Shown here: positions 51,958 through 62,536 of the stretch, piece after piece | Layout: each line of letters begins with the position of its first letter | Numbering within the stretch: position 1 is the stretch's first letter | Assembly (NCBI RefSeq): GCF_001425085.1 | Contig: NZ_LMDN01000001.1 | Coordinates: 146,364 to 210,363 of the forward strand | Length of the DNA stretch: 64,000 nucleotides | Source of the DNA: Leifsonia sp. Root4 | GTDB lineage: Bacteria > Actinomycetota > Actinomycetes > Actinomycetales > Microbacteriaceae | Reading direction: 5' to 3' | Notes under the pieces: generated by a model | The model's input: the letters and a program-made list of their open reading frames with translations, nothing else | Databases searched by the model: none | What the model was told of the DNA's origin: nothing | Position numbers and translations under genes: made by a program

Positions 51958-53127
51958 ATGTCACTGACGACCCACCGCGCCGCCTCGACAGGTACCGAGC
52001 AGCAGGCCAAACTCATCGTTGAGCTCATCGCGCACGGCGAAGCCGCGTCGAGAAGCGAAATCTCGCGGATTCTCGGGCTTGCGCCGTCGACCGTCTCGCT
52101 CAGGGTCGCCGAACTCGAACGCCGCGGAGTGCTCGTCGAAGAGGGAGTCGGCGAGTCGAGCGGAGGCAGACGCCCCCGCATCCTTCGGCTGCGCGGTGGC
52201 GACGACTACGCTCTGGTCGCCGATCTCGGCGGCCACCACGCTCGAATTGGTCGGGTGTCTTTCGCGGGCGAGCTTCTCGAGACCCAGACCGTCCCCGTGA
52301 GCATCAACGACGGCCCCGACGCAACTCTGGAACTGGTGGCGGCGGCACTGCGCGAACTCGGCAGCGATTCCGACGCACAGCCGGGGCGCCTGCGGGGGGT
52401 CGGCATGGCGCTTCCCGGCCCCGTTGACAACACGATCGGCGGGGTCGAGCTGCCGTCCCGGATGCCGGGCTGGCAGAGCTTCGCCGTGCGCGACTGGCTC
52501 GAGCGCCGCTTCGAGGTGCCGGCCGTCGTCGACAACGACGCCAATCTGATGGCCCTCGGCGAGCACTACGCGCAGCTCGGACCGGAGGCGCACAGCATCA
52601 CCGTGAAGGCCGGCACGGCAATCGGCAGTGGAATCATCGTGAGCGGCGCCCTGCACCGCGGCGCGACCGGTGCCGCAGGAGACGTCACGCACACGCGGAT
52701 CTCCGCCGCCGCCTCGGAGCCGTGCTCGTGCGGGAACATCGGCTGCCTGGAGACGATCGCCAGCGGTGCCGGAATCGTGCGTCAGCTGCGCGAGCGCGGC
52801 ATCAACGTGTCGACGACCGCGGAGGTCGTCGCGCTCGCGCGGGACGCGAACCCGCAGGCCACCACACTGGTCCGTACGGCAGGCACCTACCTCGGCGAGG
52901 TGCTCAGCAGCGTCGTCAACTTCTTCAACCCCGACGCTCTCTTCCTCACCGGCGGCATGGCGTCCTGCGAGCCATTCATCGCCGCGGTGCGCAGCAGGGT
53001 CTACGAGGGCTGCCACCCCCTCGTCACCCAGAACCTCCGCATCGAGTCCGCCAGCACGGGGCCGGATGCCGGCCTCTACGGCGCCGCGCACCTCGTGCGC
53101 GAGAAGATCTCAGTGCTCGAACGCTAG
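51958..53127 (+). CDS. ROK family transcriptional regulator
   Basis: A 389-residue NagC/XylR-type repressor. An N-terminal winged helix (about 17-75; SRSEISRILGLAPSTVSLRVAELERRGVL) precedes a ROK sugar-binding domain containing DNDANLMALGEHY and the zinc-site CSCGNIGCLE. The usual zinc-ligand GHT is DVTHT here. It is divergent from the fucoside importer operon, 281 bases away, and probably represses it. ATG at 51958; a longer frame from 51874 runs through the promoter. Confidence 0.9.
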   Translation: MSLTTHRAASTGTEQQAKLIVELIAHGEAASRSEISRILGLAPSTVSLRVAELERRGVLVEEGVGESSGGRRPRILRLRGGDDYALVADLGGHHARIGRVSFAGELLETQTVPVSINDGPDATLELVAAALRELGSDSDAQPGRLRGVGMALPGPVDNTIGGVELPSRMPGWQSFAVRDWLERRFEVPAVVDNDANLMALGEHYAQLGPEAHSITVKAGTAIGSGIIVSGALHRGATGAAGDVTHTRISAAASEPCSCGNIGCLETIASGAGIVRQLRERGINVSTTAEVVALARDANPQATTLVRTAGTYLGEVLSSVVNFFNPDALFLTGGMASCEPFIAAVRSRVYEGCHPLVTQNLRIESASTGPDAGLYGAAHLVREKISVLER

Positions 53128-53169
53128 CCGCGTCGGCCCGGTCCCGAACGCTGTCGCGTGGGCACTCCC

Positions 53170-53345
53170 CCGCTGATCGAGTAGCGTCCAACCACGCTGG
53201 TCGAGTAGCGCGACGCGCAGCGTCGCGAAAGGCGGCAGCCCGTTCCACGGCAGCCTCAAGAACCGCACCGATGCTGGTACGAGTTCCACGCCGAAACCGG
53301 GTCCCGATACGGCCGCAGGCGGCCTACTCGACCTGCGTGAGTAGA
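53170..53345. repeat. Dispersed repeat copy downstream of ROK regulator
   Basis: Contains the 17-base palindrome GCGACGCGCAGCGTCGC at 53210-53226 followed by GAAAGGCGGCAGCC, and GATACGGCCGCAGGCGGCCT near 53311, which also occurs in the 28.5 kb array. No gene is supported in this 239-base gap. Confidence 0.7.
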
Positions 53346-53366
53346 GCCCGCTCCGGCTGAATCGGC

Positions 53367-54629
53367 TCAGTGCAGCAGCAGCTCGATGACGGGCATCGCG
53401 ACATCCGGACGCCGAACCGGCAACGCGAGCGTGAGCGTGCCCGCCTGCTGGCCGGCGGGCTGTGTGACGAGTGCCTGCTGCTCGGGGTCGGAGACAGACA
53501 TCTTGATCCACGAGCCGTCGTGGAGCAAGCGGGCGTAGCGCACTCGTCCGGCGAGGCCGGGCAGGTGCACGAATCCCATCGGCCAGCTGAAGAGGTGCAG
53601 GTAGAGCCGGTCGCCGCGGAGCGTGTAGACGCCCTCCCGCGGCGGGCTGAACGGCGCATGGCCCGCCCCGGTGATCGCGCGGCCGTGCAGCCGCATCCAC
53701 TCGCCGATCTCGGCCAGCAGCCCTGCATCGCGCGGGTCGACCGCTCCCCTGCCGTTCGGACCGATGTTGAGCAGCATGTTGCCACCCATCGACACGGAGT
53801 CCGCGAGCATGCGGATCAGGAGATCAGCGCTCTTGTGGTTGTCGTTGTCGCGGTCATAGCCCCAGGAACCGTTGGTCGTCTGGCACGCCTCCCAGAGCAC
53901 GGGCTCGCCGTGCTGCACGAGCGGCTCGGTCGGCTGGTACTGCTCGGGGGTGACGAAGTCGCCCGGGATCCCGAGCCGGTCGTTCACGATGACGCCGGGC
54001 TGGAGTTCGCGGCAGAGCGCGAGCAGGCCGGCGGCATCCCAGTCGTCTGCCGACTTGCCGACCCAGCCCTGCTTCGTCTCCGGGTAGGTGAAGTCGAAGA
54101 ACAGGTAATCGATCTGGCCGTAGTCGGTGAGCAGCTCGCGCATCTGCGCGTGCAGGAAGGCGCGATAACGCGCCATGTCCCTGCCGGCGTTCAGCTCGGC
54201 CGCGTTCGCGTCGTCGCGGCGCGGGTGGTTCCAGTCGACCGTGAAGTCGGGGTGGTGCCAGTCGATCAGCGAGTGATAGAGCCCGACGCGCAGCCCCTCC
54301 GCCCGCATCGCGGCGACGAACTCGGCAACGAGGTCGCGCCCGCAGGCCTGGACGGCGTTGAAATCACTCTGTGCCGTGTTCCAGAGCGCGAAGCCGTCGT
54401 GGTGCTTCGTGGTGAGCACGACGTACTCCATGCCGGCGTTCTTCGCGGTGCGCGCGATGGCGGCGGCATCGAAGAGATCGGGTTCGAAGTTCTCACAGTA
54501 CTGCGCGTAGTCCTCGTCGCTCAACCGCTCGTTCGTCTGCACCCACTCGTGCCTCGCGGCGCCGCTGAAGATGCCGAAGTGGACGAAGAGGCCGAATCGG
54601 CCGGTCGTGAACCAGTCTGGGGTGGGCAC
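53367..54629 (-). CDS. Alpha-L-fucosidase, GH29 (second copy)
   Basis: A 420-residue GH29 enzyme, clearly different from the first fucosidase (for example IDYLFFDF with nucleophile Asp179 versus DILWNDIDW). FVHFG (14-18) and TTKHHDGFALWN (74-84) are present. Cytoplasmic, since no signal peptide is seen. GTG start with AGGAG nine bases upstream. It faces away from the fucoside operon and beyond the ROK regulator, so it may be separately controlled. Confidence 0.9.
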   Translation of the reverse strand: MPTPDWFTTGRFGLFVHFGIFSGAARHEWVQTNERLSDEDYAQYCENFEPDLFDAAAIARTAKNAGMEYVVLTTKHHDGFALWNTAQSDFNAVQACGRDLVAEFVAAMRAEGLRVGLYHSLIDWHHPDFTVDWNHPRRDDANAAELNAGRDMARYRAFLHAQMRELLTDYGQIDYLFFDFTYPETKQGWVGKSADDWDAAGLLALCRELQPGVIVNDRLGIPGDFVTPEQYQPTEPLVQHGEPVLWEACQTTNGSWGYDRDNDNHKSADLLIRMLADSVSMGGNMLLNIGPNGRGAVDPRDAGLLAEIGEWMRLHGRAITGAGHAPFSPPREGVYTLRGDRLYLHLFSWPMGFVHLPGLAGRVRYARLLHDGSWIKMSVSDPEQQALVTQPAGQQAGTLTLALPVRRPDVAMPVIELLLH

Positions 54630-54729
54630 TGCGCTGGGCTCCTGACGCGAGGAATGAACGGTCTGACCAGCCTAGCGCTAGACATCGGATGTCTGCACGT
54701 CAGTGATTCGAACGTCGCACCGAAACGCA
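54630..54729. other. Upstream region of second fucosidase
   Basis: Contains the AGGAG RBS of the second fucosidase; nothing else recognised. GTGATTCG-type repeats or boxes were not convincing. Confidence 0.3.
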
Positions 54730-54761
54730 GAACGGCCCGCCTCGGAAGAAGCGGGCCGTTC
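54730..54761 (-). terminator. Terminator of ilvC
   Basis: GAACGGCCCGC (54730-54740), loop of ten bases, GCGGGCCGTTC (54751-54761): an 11-bp perfect stem 31 bases past the ilvC stop. Confidence 0.75.
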
Positions 54762-54792
54762 ACATCAGTTCCTACTGGCTACGAGCTGCTGA

Positions 54793-55830
<1,038 letters not shown>

Positions 55831-55906
55831 CTACTTGATGGTGGTGAGTGTGAAAGTTACTAGATTTCGATGCGCGCTTCGCGCTACTCAATCTGACGGC
55901 TCGCCG

Positions 55907-56416
55907 TCAATTCTTGAAGACGCGCTCGGTGATCGACTTGGAGCCGCGGCCGATGGCGAGCAGTCCCGACTGTGCGATCTCCTTGATGCCGTAGGGCTCG
56001 AGAACGCGCAGCAGCGCGCTCGTCTTGCCCGAGTCACCGGTGACCTCGATCACGAGGGCATCGTTGGCGACATCGACGACGCGGGCACGGAACAGCGTGA
56101 CGGCCTCGAGCACCTGTGAACGGGTCGTGTTGTCGACCTTGACCTTGATGAGCAGGTGTTCCCGCTGCACCGACTGGGTCGGGTCGAGCTCGACGATCTT
56201 GATCACATTGACGAGCTTGTTCAGCTGCTTGGTCACCTGCTCGAGCGGCAGGCGGTCGACGTCGACGACGACGGTGATGCGAGAGAGGCCCTCGATCTCA
56301 CTGTGGCCGACGGCGAGGCTTTCGATGTTGAAGCCGCGGCGGGCGAAGAGCCCGGCGACACGGGTCAGCAGGCCGGGCTTGTCTTCGACGAGCAGGCTCA
56401 GAACGTGGGTGCTCAT
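55907..56416 (-). CDS. ilvN: Acetolactate synthase small subunit
   Basis: A 169-residue regulatory subunit. The N-terminal ACT domain (HVLSLLVEDKPGLLTRVAGLF onward) binds valine in homologues and activates the catalytic subunit. Starts 3 bases after the ilvB stop. ATG with ACCTCTTCCCAG on the other strand, so the RBS GAAGAGGAGTAAGCC is good. Confidence 0.96.
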   Translation of the reverse strand: MSTHVLSLLVEDKPGLLTRVAGLFARRGFNIESLAVGHSEIEGLSRITVVVDVDRLPLEQVTKQLNKLVNVIKIVELDPTQSVQREHLLIKVKVDNTTRSQVLEAVTLFRARVVDVANDALVIEVTGDSGKTSALLRVLEPYGIKEIAQSGLLAIGRGSKSITERVFKN

Positions 56417-56419
56417 GGC

Positions 56420-58276
56420 TTACTCCTCTTCCCAGGCTGGTGCGTGATCTTTGGCGTACTGGATGGAACTGTTCGAGAGCCCCTGCGGCACCATCGGCCA
56501 GACCATGGCGTCGCGGCTCACGATGAAGTCGATGACGACCGGGCGGTCATTGGTCTCCAACGCCAGCTTGATCGCGGCGTCGACCTCGTCCTCCGTGCGC
56601 ACGCGGATGCCGAGGGCACCGTATGCGTCGGCGAGCTTGACGAAGTCCGGAACCATCGCCGTCTCGTGACCGGTGTTCAGGTCGGTGAAGCTGTGACGGC
56701 CCTCGTAGAACATCGTCTGCCATTGGCGGACCATGCCGAGCGAGGAGTTGTTGATGATCGCGACCTTGATCGGGATGTTGTTGATCATGCAGGTCGCGAG
56801 TTCCTGATTGGTCATCTGGAAGCATCCGTCGCCATCGATCGCCCAGACCACGCGGTCGGGTTCAGCGACCTTGGCGCCCATGGCGGCCGGAACCGAGTAA
56901 CCCATCGTTCCCGCACCACCCGAGTTGAGCCAGGCGTTGGGACGCTCGTACTTGATGAACTGCGCCGACCACATCTGGTGCTGGCCGACGCCGGCCGCGT
57001 AGATGCCTTCGGGGCCGGTGAGCTCACCGATGCGCTGGATCACGTACTGCGGCGCGAGCAGGCCGTCGCTCGGCTTGCTGTAGCCGAGCGGGAAGCGCTC
57101 GCGCAGGTCGTTGAGGTAGCTCCACCACTCGCCCAGGTCAGGGGCGCTGTTGCCCGTCGCCTCGGCCAGGGCGGCGGTCAGGTCCACGATCACGTCTTTG
57201 GCGTCACCGACGATGGGCACATCGGCGTTGCGGATCTTGGAGATCTCGGCCGGGTCGACGTCGACGTGCACGATCTTGGCGTTGGGCGCGAACAGCCCGA
57301 CCTTGCCGGTCACGCGGTCGTCGAAGCGGGCGCCGAGCGACACGATGAGGTCGGCCTCCTGCAGCGAGAGCACCGCGGGAACCGTTCCGTGCATTCCCGG
57401 CATGCCGAGGTGCTGCTGGTGCGAGTCAGGGAACGCGCCGCGCGCCATCAGCGTGGTCACGACGGGGGCACCGGATGCCTCGGCGAGCACCTTCAGCTCT
57501 GCCGAGGCGCGGGCGCGGATCACGCCGCCGCCCACGTACAGCACCGGCTTCTTGGCCTCGGCCAGCATCTGGGCCGCGGCCTGGATCTGCTTGCCGTGCG
57601 CCTTGGTGACGGGGCGGTAGCCGGGAAGGTCGATCTTCGGCGGCCAGCTGAAGGTCATCTCGCCCTGCTGGGCGTCCTTCGTGATGTCCACGAGCACGGG
57701 GCCGGGGCGGCCGGTGGAGGCGATCAGGTGCGCCGCCGCGATCGTCGCCGGGATGTCCTCAGCCCGCTTGACGAGGAAGGAGTGCTTGGTGATCGGCATC
57801 GTGATTCCCACGATGTCGGCCTCTTGGAATGCATCCGTTCCCATCAGCGTGGAGAACACCTGGCCGGTGATGGCCAGCAGCGGCACCGAGTCCATGTACG
57901 CGTCGGCGATGGCGGTGACGAGGTTCGTCGCACCGGGGCCGGATGTCGCGATCGCGACGCCGACCTGGTTGCTCGATGAGGCGTAGCCCTCAGCCGCGTG
58001 GCCCGCGCCCTGTTCGTGGCGGACCAGGATGTGGCGGATGGCCGTCGACGACATGAGCTCGTCGTAGAACGGGATGATCGCCCCGCCTGGCAGGCCGAAG
58101 ACGTCCTTGATGCCGAGGAGCTCGAGGCTGCGCAGAATCGCGCCGGAGCCCGTCATCTTCTCCGGGCCGTTCTTGTTCGGGCCGGTCTTGCTCTGGCCGC
58201 TTGCTGGTGTCGCCTGCGCGGCCGCTCCCGTTTTGGGCGCGGCCGGCGAAGGCACGTTCTGAGATTCCGTAGACAT
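56420..58276 (-). CDS. ilvB: Acetolactate synthase large subunit
   Basis: A 618-residue thiamine-diphosphate enzyme making acetolactate or acetohydroxybutyrate. [11 protein letters not shown] and the catalytic Glu in [15 protein letters not shown] appear near residues 60-95; the ThDP-binding GDGCFQM...N motif ([18 protein letters not shown]) lies near 480. The N-terminus adds an Ala/Gly/Pro-rich leader of about 40 residues. ATG start. In one transcriptional order ilvB-ilvN-ilvC; ilvD lies 47 bases upstream. Confidence 0.97.
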   Translation of the reverse strand: MSTESQNVPSPAAPKTGAAAQATPASGQSKTGPNKNGPEKMTGSGAILRSLELLGIKDVFGLPGGAIIPFYDELMSSTAIRHILVRHEQGAGHAAEGYASSSNQVGVAIATSGPGATNLVTAIADAYMDSVPLLAITGQVFSTLMGTDAFQEADIVGITMPITKHSFLVKRAEDIPATIAAAHLIASTGRPGPVLVDITKDAQQGEMTFSWPPKIDLPGYRPVTKAHGKQIQAAAQMLAEAKKPVLYVGGGVIRARASAELKVLAEASGAPVVTTLMARGAFPDSHQQHLGMPGMHGTVPAVLSLQEADLIVSLGARFDDRVTGKVGLFAPNAKIVHVDVDPAEISKIRNADVPIVGDAKDVIVDLTAALAEATGNSAPDLGEWWSYLNDLRERFPLGYSKPSDGLLAPQYVIQRIGELTGPEGIYAAGVGQHQMWSAQFIKYERPNAWLNSGGAGTMGYSVPAAMGAKVAEPDRVVWAIDGDGCFQMTNQELATCMINNIPIKVAIINNSSLGMVRQWQTMFYEGRHSFTDLNTGHETAMVPDFVKLADAYGALGIRVRTEDEVDAAIKLALETNDRPVVIDFIVSRDAMVWPMVPQGLSNSSIQYAKDHAPAWEEE

Positions 58277-58323
58277 ACGGTGAAGTCCCTTTGGGTACGT
58301 GATGGATGAATGAATCGCGGCTA

Positions 58324-60018
58324 CTAGCCGGTGACTGCGCCTTCTGCGGCGGAGTGCACGAGCTTGGAGTATTTCGCGAGAACGCCACGGGTATAGCGCG
58401 GGGGAAGAGGTGCCCAGCCTTCACGGCGGGCGGCCAGCTCAGTCTCGTCGACAAGTAGGTCAAGGGAGCGGGCCGCGATATCGACCCGTATGAGATCACC
58501 ATCGCGCACGAAGGCAATGGGACCTGCGTCCACTGCTTCGGGTGCTATGTGGCCGATGCACAGTCCGGTTGTGCCACCTGAGAATCGGCCGTCCGTCAAG
58601 AGTAGTACATCTTTTCCGAGTCCCGCGCCCTTGATGGCCGCGGTGATCGAGAGCATCTCGCGCATGCCTGGGCCACCCTTGGGGCCCTCGTAGCGGATGA
58701 TGACGACGTCGCCCTTGCTGATCTTGCCCTCTGTGAGTGCATCCATCGCCCCACGCTCGCGCTCGAAGACGCGTGCCGGACCCTCGAAGACCTCGGCGTC
58801 GAAGCCGGCGGTCTTCACGACGGCGCCCTCGGGGGCGAAGGATCCCTGCAGCACGGTGATGCCACCGGTCGCGTGGATCGGGTTGTCGAGGGTGCGGATG
58901 ACCTCGCCGTCGAGCGGGTCGGGGTTGAGCAGTTCGAGGTTCTCCGCAACGGTCTTGCCCGTGACGGTGAGCGCGTCGCCGTGCAGCAGGCCGGCCTCGA
59001 GCAGGGCGCGCATGAGCACGGGGATGCCGCCGTGGCGGTCGACATCGGCCATGACGTACTTGCCGAACGGCTTCATGTCGGCCAGGTGCGGAACCTTGTC
59101 GCCGATGCGGTTGAAGTCGTCGAGGGTGAGTTCGACCTCTGCCTCGTGCGCGATGGCCAGCAGGTGAAGCACGACGTTGGTCGAGCCGCCGAGCGCCATG
59201 GCCACGGTGATGGCGTTCTCGAACGCCTTCTTGGTGAGGATGTCGCGGGCGGTGATGCCGAGGCGCAGCATGTTGACGACGGCCTCGCCGGAGCGGTGCG
59301 CGAAGTAGTCGCGGCGGCGGTCGGCCGATGGCGGGGCGGCGGAGCCGGGGAGGCTCATGCCGAGGGCCTCAGCGACGGACGCCATGGTGTTGGCGGTGTA
59401 CATGCCGCCACACGCGCCTTCGCCCGGGGCGATGGCGCATTCGATGCGCTTGAGGTCTTCCTCGCTCATCGTGCCGGCCTTGCACGCACCGACGGCCTCG
59501 AAGGAGTCGATGATGGTGACCTCCTTCTCCGTGCCGTCTGAGAGCTTCACCCAGCCGGGCGCGATGGAGCCGGCGTAGAGGAAGACGGATGCCAGGTCGA
59601 GCCGGGCCGCGGCCATCAGCATGCCGGGCAGCGACTTGTCGCAGCCGGCCAGCAGCACGGAGCCGTCGAGGCGCTCGGCCATCATGACGGTCTCGACGGA
59701 GTCGGCGATGACCTCGCGGGAGACGAGCGAGAAGTGCATGCCCTCGTGGCCCATCGAGATGCCGTCCGAGACGGAGATGGTGCCGAACTGCAGCGGGTAT
59801 CCCCCGCCGGAGTGCACGCCCTCCTTGGCTCCCTGGGCGAGCCGATCAAGGCTCAGGTTGCACGGGGTGATCTCGTTCCACGAGCTCGCAATACCGATCT
59901 GGGGCTTGTCCCAGTCTTCATCGCCCATTCCAACGGCACGGAGCATTCCGCGGCTGGTCGTGGCTTCAATTCCATCAGTGACTGCACGGCTTCGTGGCTT
60001 GATATCAATCTCAGGCAT
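58324..60018 (-). CDS. ilvD: Dihydroxy-acid dehydratase
   Basis: A 564-residue iron-sulphur dehydratase of branched-chain amino acid synthesis. Cluster-ligand motifs [11 protein letters not shown] and [14 protein letters not shown] are present, with the C-terminal [17 protein letters not shown]. Cluster type, [2Fe-2S] or [4Fe-4S], cannot be told. ATG start. Part of the ilv cluster on the minus strand, 47 bases before ilvB. Confidence 0.97.
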   Translation of the reverse strand: MPEIDIKPRSRAVTDGIEATTSRGMLRAVGMGDEDWDKPQIGIASSWNEITPCNLSLDRLAQGAKEGVHSGGGYPLQFGTISVSDGISMGHEGMHFSLVSREVIADSVETVMMAERLDGSVLLAGCDKSLPGMLMAAARLDLASVFLYAGSIAPGWVKLSDGTEKEVTIIDSFEAVGACKAGTMSEEDLKRIECAIAPGEGACGGMYTANTMASVAEALGMSLPGSAAPPSADRRRDYFAHRSGEAVVNMLRLGITARDILTKKAFENAITVAMALGGSTNVVLHLLAIAHEAEVELTLDDFNRIGDKVPHLADMKPFGKYVMADVDRHGGIPVLMRALLEAGLLHGDALTVTGKTVAENLELLNPDPLDGEVIRTLDNPIHATGGITVLQGSFAPEGAVVKTAGFDAEVFEGPARVFERERGAMDALTEGKISKGDVVIIRYEGPKGGPGMREMLSITAAIKGAGLGKDVLLLTDGRFSGGTTGLCIGHIAPEAVDAGPIAFVRDGDLIRVDIAARSLDLLVDETELAARREGWAPLPPRYTRGVLAKYSKLVHSAAEGAVTG

Positions 60019-60058
60019 GGCTCGAGTCTAGAACCTCGCGGGGGTGCACTACGCCGCC

Positions 60059-62245
60059 TCAGGAGCGCGCACGGTCCAATGCCCCGGCCTGTGCCGCCCG
60101 GAAATCGGCGAGCAGCGCGAGCACCTCGGCAAGCTCCTCCGGGCCGCGCACCCGGTTGCCGGCGACGGTGAAGCCCTGCCCGATCTTGAGCGAGAGATCG
60201 CCTGCGCCCTGCACAGCGAATGCGTGCTCGTCGGTGACGTCATCGCCGGCGTAGAACACGGAGGTGGCCTGCGTGTACGCGCGGAGCTGTTGCAGGGCGT
60301 CGCCCTTGTTGCCGCTGCGCACCGAGAACTCGAGCACGTTCTTGCCCTCGAGCACCGACAGGCTCGGCAGGATGCCGTGGACGCTGGCTCTGGCGGAGCG
60401 CTGCAGCGCCATGCCGGCCGGCGACGGTACGAGCCGGGTGTGCAGCGCGAATCCGGCAGGCTTGCGCTCGACCCACGCGCCCTCCGCCTTGGCGGCGATG
60501 CCGTCGAGGATCTCGGCCAGGCTCGCGAGCTGGGCGATCTCCTCGCTCAGCAGATTGAGCGAGATCTCCGGCTGATCGAGCTTCATCTCGATGCCGTGCG
60601 AGCCGGTCAGGAGAACGGCCTCCGGCGGCTCGGCCACCTGCTCGAGACTCACCAGTGCACGGCCGGAGACGAAGGCGACGCGGGTCTCCGGCAGGGCGAC
60701 GAGCCGCATCACGGCGGTGCGGGCGCTTTCCAGCGCTCTGGCGTCCTCCGGCCGGTCGACGTGCGGGGCCAGCGTGCCGTCGAAGTCGAGTGCGACGAGC
60801 AGCCGCTCGCTGGCCGCCACCTCGCGCAGCTTGGTGACCAGCGTCTCTGGCACGCCGGGCTCGACGGCGGCACGACCGGTGAGGTCGTCGAGGAACGCCT
60901 TCGCCCAGTCGGACACGCTGTTCTCGCGCAGTCGCTTGCGCAGTGTCTTCATGCGCTTGCGACGCTGCTTGGCCGGCATCCGCACGGCGGTCTCGATGGC
61001 GTCCTTCAGCCCCTCGATGTCGTGCGGATTGATCAGCAGCGCCTGCTTGAGCTCGTCGGATGCCCCGGCGAACTCGCTCAGCACGAGTACGCCGTCGTTG
61101 TTCACGCGGCAGGCGACGTACTCCTTGGCGACGAGGTTCATGCCGTCGCGGAGAGCGGTGACGAGCATCACATCGGCCGCGAGGTAGAGGGCGACCATCT
61201 CCTCCCGCGGGTACGCCTGGTGCAGATACGCGATGGCCGTGTGACTGATCGTGCTGTGGTCGCCGTTCAACCGGCCGACCTGCAGTTCGATCTCGTCACG
61301 CAACGTCATATAGGTCGCGACGCGTTCCCGGCTCGGGCTCGCGACCTGCACGAGGACCGTCTTCTCGACGTCGAGCCTGCCCTGCGCGAGGAGCTCGCCG
61401 TATGCCTTCAGCCGGTGCGCGATGCCCTTGGTGTAGTCGAGCCTGTCCACGCCGAGCATCACAATGTCCGGGTTGCCGAGCCCGGCCCTGATCTCGCGCG
61501 CTCTGGCCTGGATCTCCGGCCGTTCCGCCATCTCCTCGAAGCCGGCGACGTCGATCGAGATCGGGAAGTTGGTGGCGACGACGCGGCGGAGTTCGCCGTT
61601 CTGCGTCGGCACCTCGACGACGGTGTGCCGGGTGGTGTAGCCGAAGAGGCGGCGCACCGCGCGGGTGAAGTTGCCGGCATCCGCCACTCGCTGGAAGCCG
61701 ATGACATCGGCGCCGAGCAGCCCCTCGATGATCTGCTTGCGCCACGGCAGCTGCGAGTAGATGCCGTATGGCGGGAACGGGATGTGGTTGAAGAAGCCGA
61801 TGACGAGGTCGGGACGCAAGCCGCGCAGCATCGCGGGGACGAGTTGGAGCTGGTAGTCGTGCACCCAGACCGTGGCGCCGCGCGCGGCCACGGCGGCGGC
61901 GGCAGCCGCGAAGCGCCGATTGACGATCACGTAGCTCTCCCACCACTCGCGGTGGTAGCTCGGCGGGGCGATGACGTCGTGATAGAGCGGCCACAGCGTG
62001 TCGTTGGAGAAACCCTCGTAGTAGCGCTCGAGTTCCTCGTCGCTGAGCGGGACGGGGACGATCGAGATGCCGTCGTTCTCGAACGGCTCGAACTCGCGGC
62101 CGGCGACCCCGGCCCAGCCGACCCAGGCTCCGTCGGCCTCGCGCATCACGGGCTCGAGCGCCGTGACGAGGCCACCTGGAGACGAGCGCCATCCCTCGTT
62201 GCCGTCCGCATCGACGACGAAGTCGACGGGCAGACGGTTCGACAC
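60059..62245 (-). CDS. otsAB: Bifunctional trehalose-6-phosphate synthase/phosphatase (OtsA-OtsB fusion)
   Basis: A fusion of about 728 residues making trehalose. Residues to about 475 are GT20 (OtsA): NRLPVDFVVDADGNEGWRSSPGGLVTALEPV, YYEGFSNDTLWPLYHD, LLGADVIGFQR and LGVDRLDYTKGI. The rest is a HAD phosphatase (OtsB) with DFDGTLAPH and TGSHGIEMKL and GDDVTDEHAF. The first canonical start, GTG 62245, begins at VSNRLP and cuts the conserved beta-strand (LVVVSN). The frame is open for 120 more bases without ATG/GTG/TTG, so a non-canonical ATC at 62317 or 62314 is a candidate. The protein likely supports osmotic or desiccation tolerance. Confidence 0.9.
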   Translation of the reverse strand: MSNRLPVDFVVDADGNEGWRSSPGGLVTALEPVMREADGAWVGWAGVAGREFEPFENDGISIVPVPLSDEELERYYEGFSNDTLWPLYHDVIAPPSYHREWWESYVIVNRRFAAAAAAVAARGATVWVHDYQLQLVPAMLRGLRPDLVIGFFNHIPFPPYGIYSQLPWRKQIIEGLLGADVIGFQRVADAGNFTRAVRRLFGYTTRHTVVEVPTQNGELRRVVATNFPISIDVAGFEEMAERPEIQARAREIRAGLGNPDIVMLGVDRLDYTKGIAHRLKAYGELLAQGRLDVEKTVLVQVASPSRERVATYMTLRDEIELQVGRLNGDHSTISHTAIAYLHQAYPREEMVALYLAADVMLVTALRDGMNLVAKEYVACRVNNDGVLVLSEFAGASDELKQALLINPHDIEGLKDAIETAVRMPAKQRRKRMKTLRKRLRENSVSDWAKAFLDDLTGRAAVEPGVPETLVTKLREVAASERLLVALDFDGTLAPHVDRPEDARALESARTAVMRLVALPETRVAFVSGRALVSLEQVAEPPEAVLLTGSHGIEMKLDQPEISLNLLSEEIAQLASLAEILDGIAAKAEGAWVERKPAGFALHTRLVPSPAGMALQRSARASVHGILPSLSVLEGKNVLEFSVRSGNKGDALQQLRAYTQATSVFYAGDDVTDEHAFAVQGAGDLSLKIGQGFTVAGNRVRGPEELAEVLALLADFRAAQAGALDRARS

Positions 62246-62464
62246 GACGACGAGGCCGTAGTCGCCGTATGCGCCGACGGTGTGTGCGGGGGCGGGGCTT
62301 GCTGGGGCGGAGATGATGAATCCGTTTCCGGCACGAGCGGGGCTCGCACCTTGCTCTCACTCCGAGGCTAGCAGCAGCCCCCGCACCCGTCAGCCCCGTT
62401 GCATTCCGCCCGGTTCGGGAGGTCGAGGGCTCGGGGCTGCGGCATCCGCCGCGCCATCTCGCCT
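62246..62464. other. Upstream region of otsAB
   Basis: Includes the in-frame extension of otsAB (to a TGA near 62363) and no other gene. TAGCCT near 62370 on the minus strand could be a -10. GGAAACGGA lies before the ATC codons at 62317. Confidence 0.4.
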
Positions 62465-62525
62465 CGCGAGTTGGCGCAATCGGCCCCTTCTGGGCAACTG
62501 AAGGGGCCGATTGGTGCAACTCGCG
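62465..62525 (-). terminator. Long hairpin downstream of YhgE/Pip gene
   Basis: CGCGAG (62465-62470) through CCCCTTC and its complement form a stem of about 26 pairs with four mismatches near 62474-62477, around a TGGGCAACT loop. It ends 12 bases past the stop of the gene that begins to its right. Confidence 0.75.
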
Positions 62526-62536
62526 GGGCAGGCGGG

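Noticed and set aside
60044-62371. 775-residue plus-strand open frame opposite otsAB
   Set aside because: Antisense shadow of the trehalose fusion gene, with charge-rich, domainless translation.
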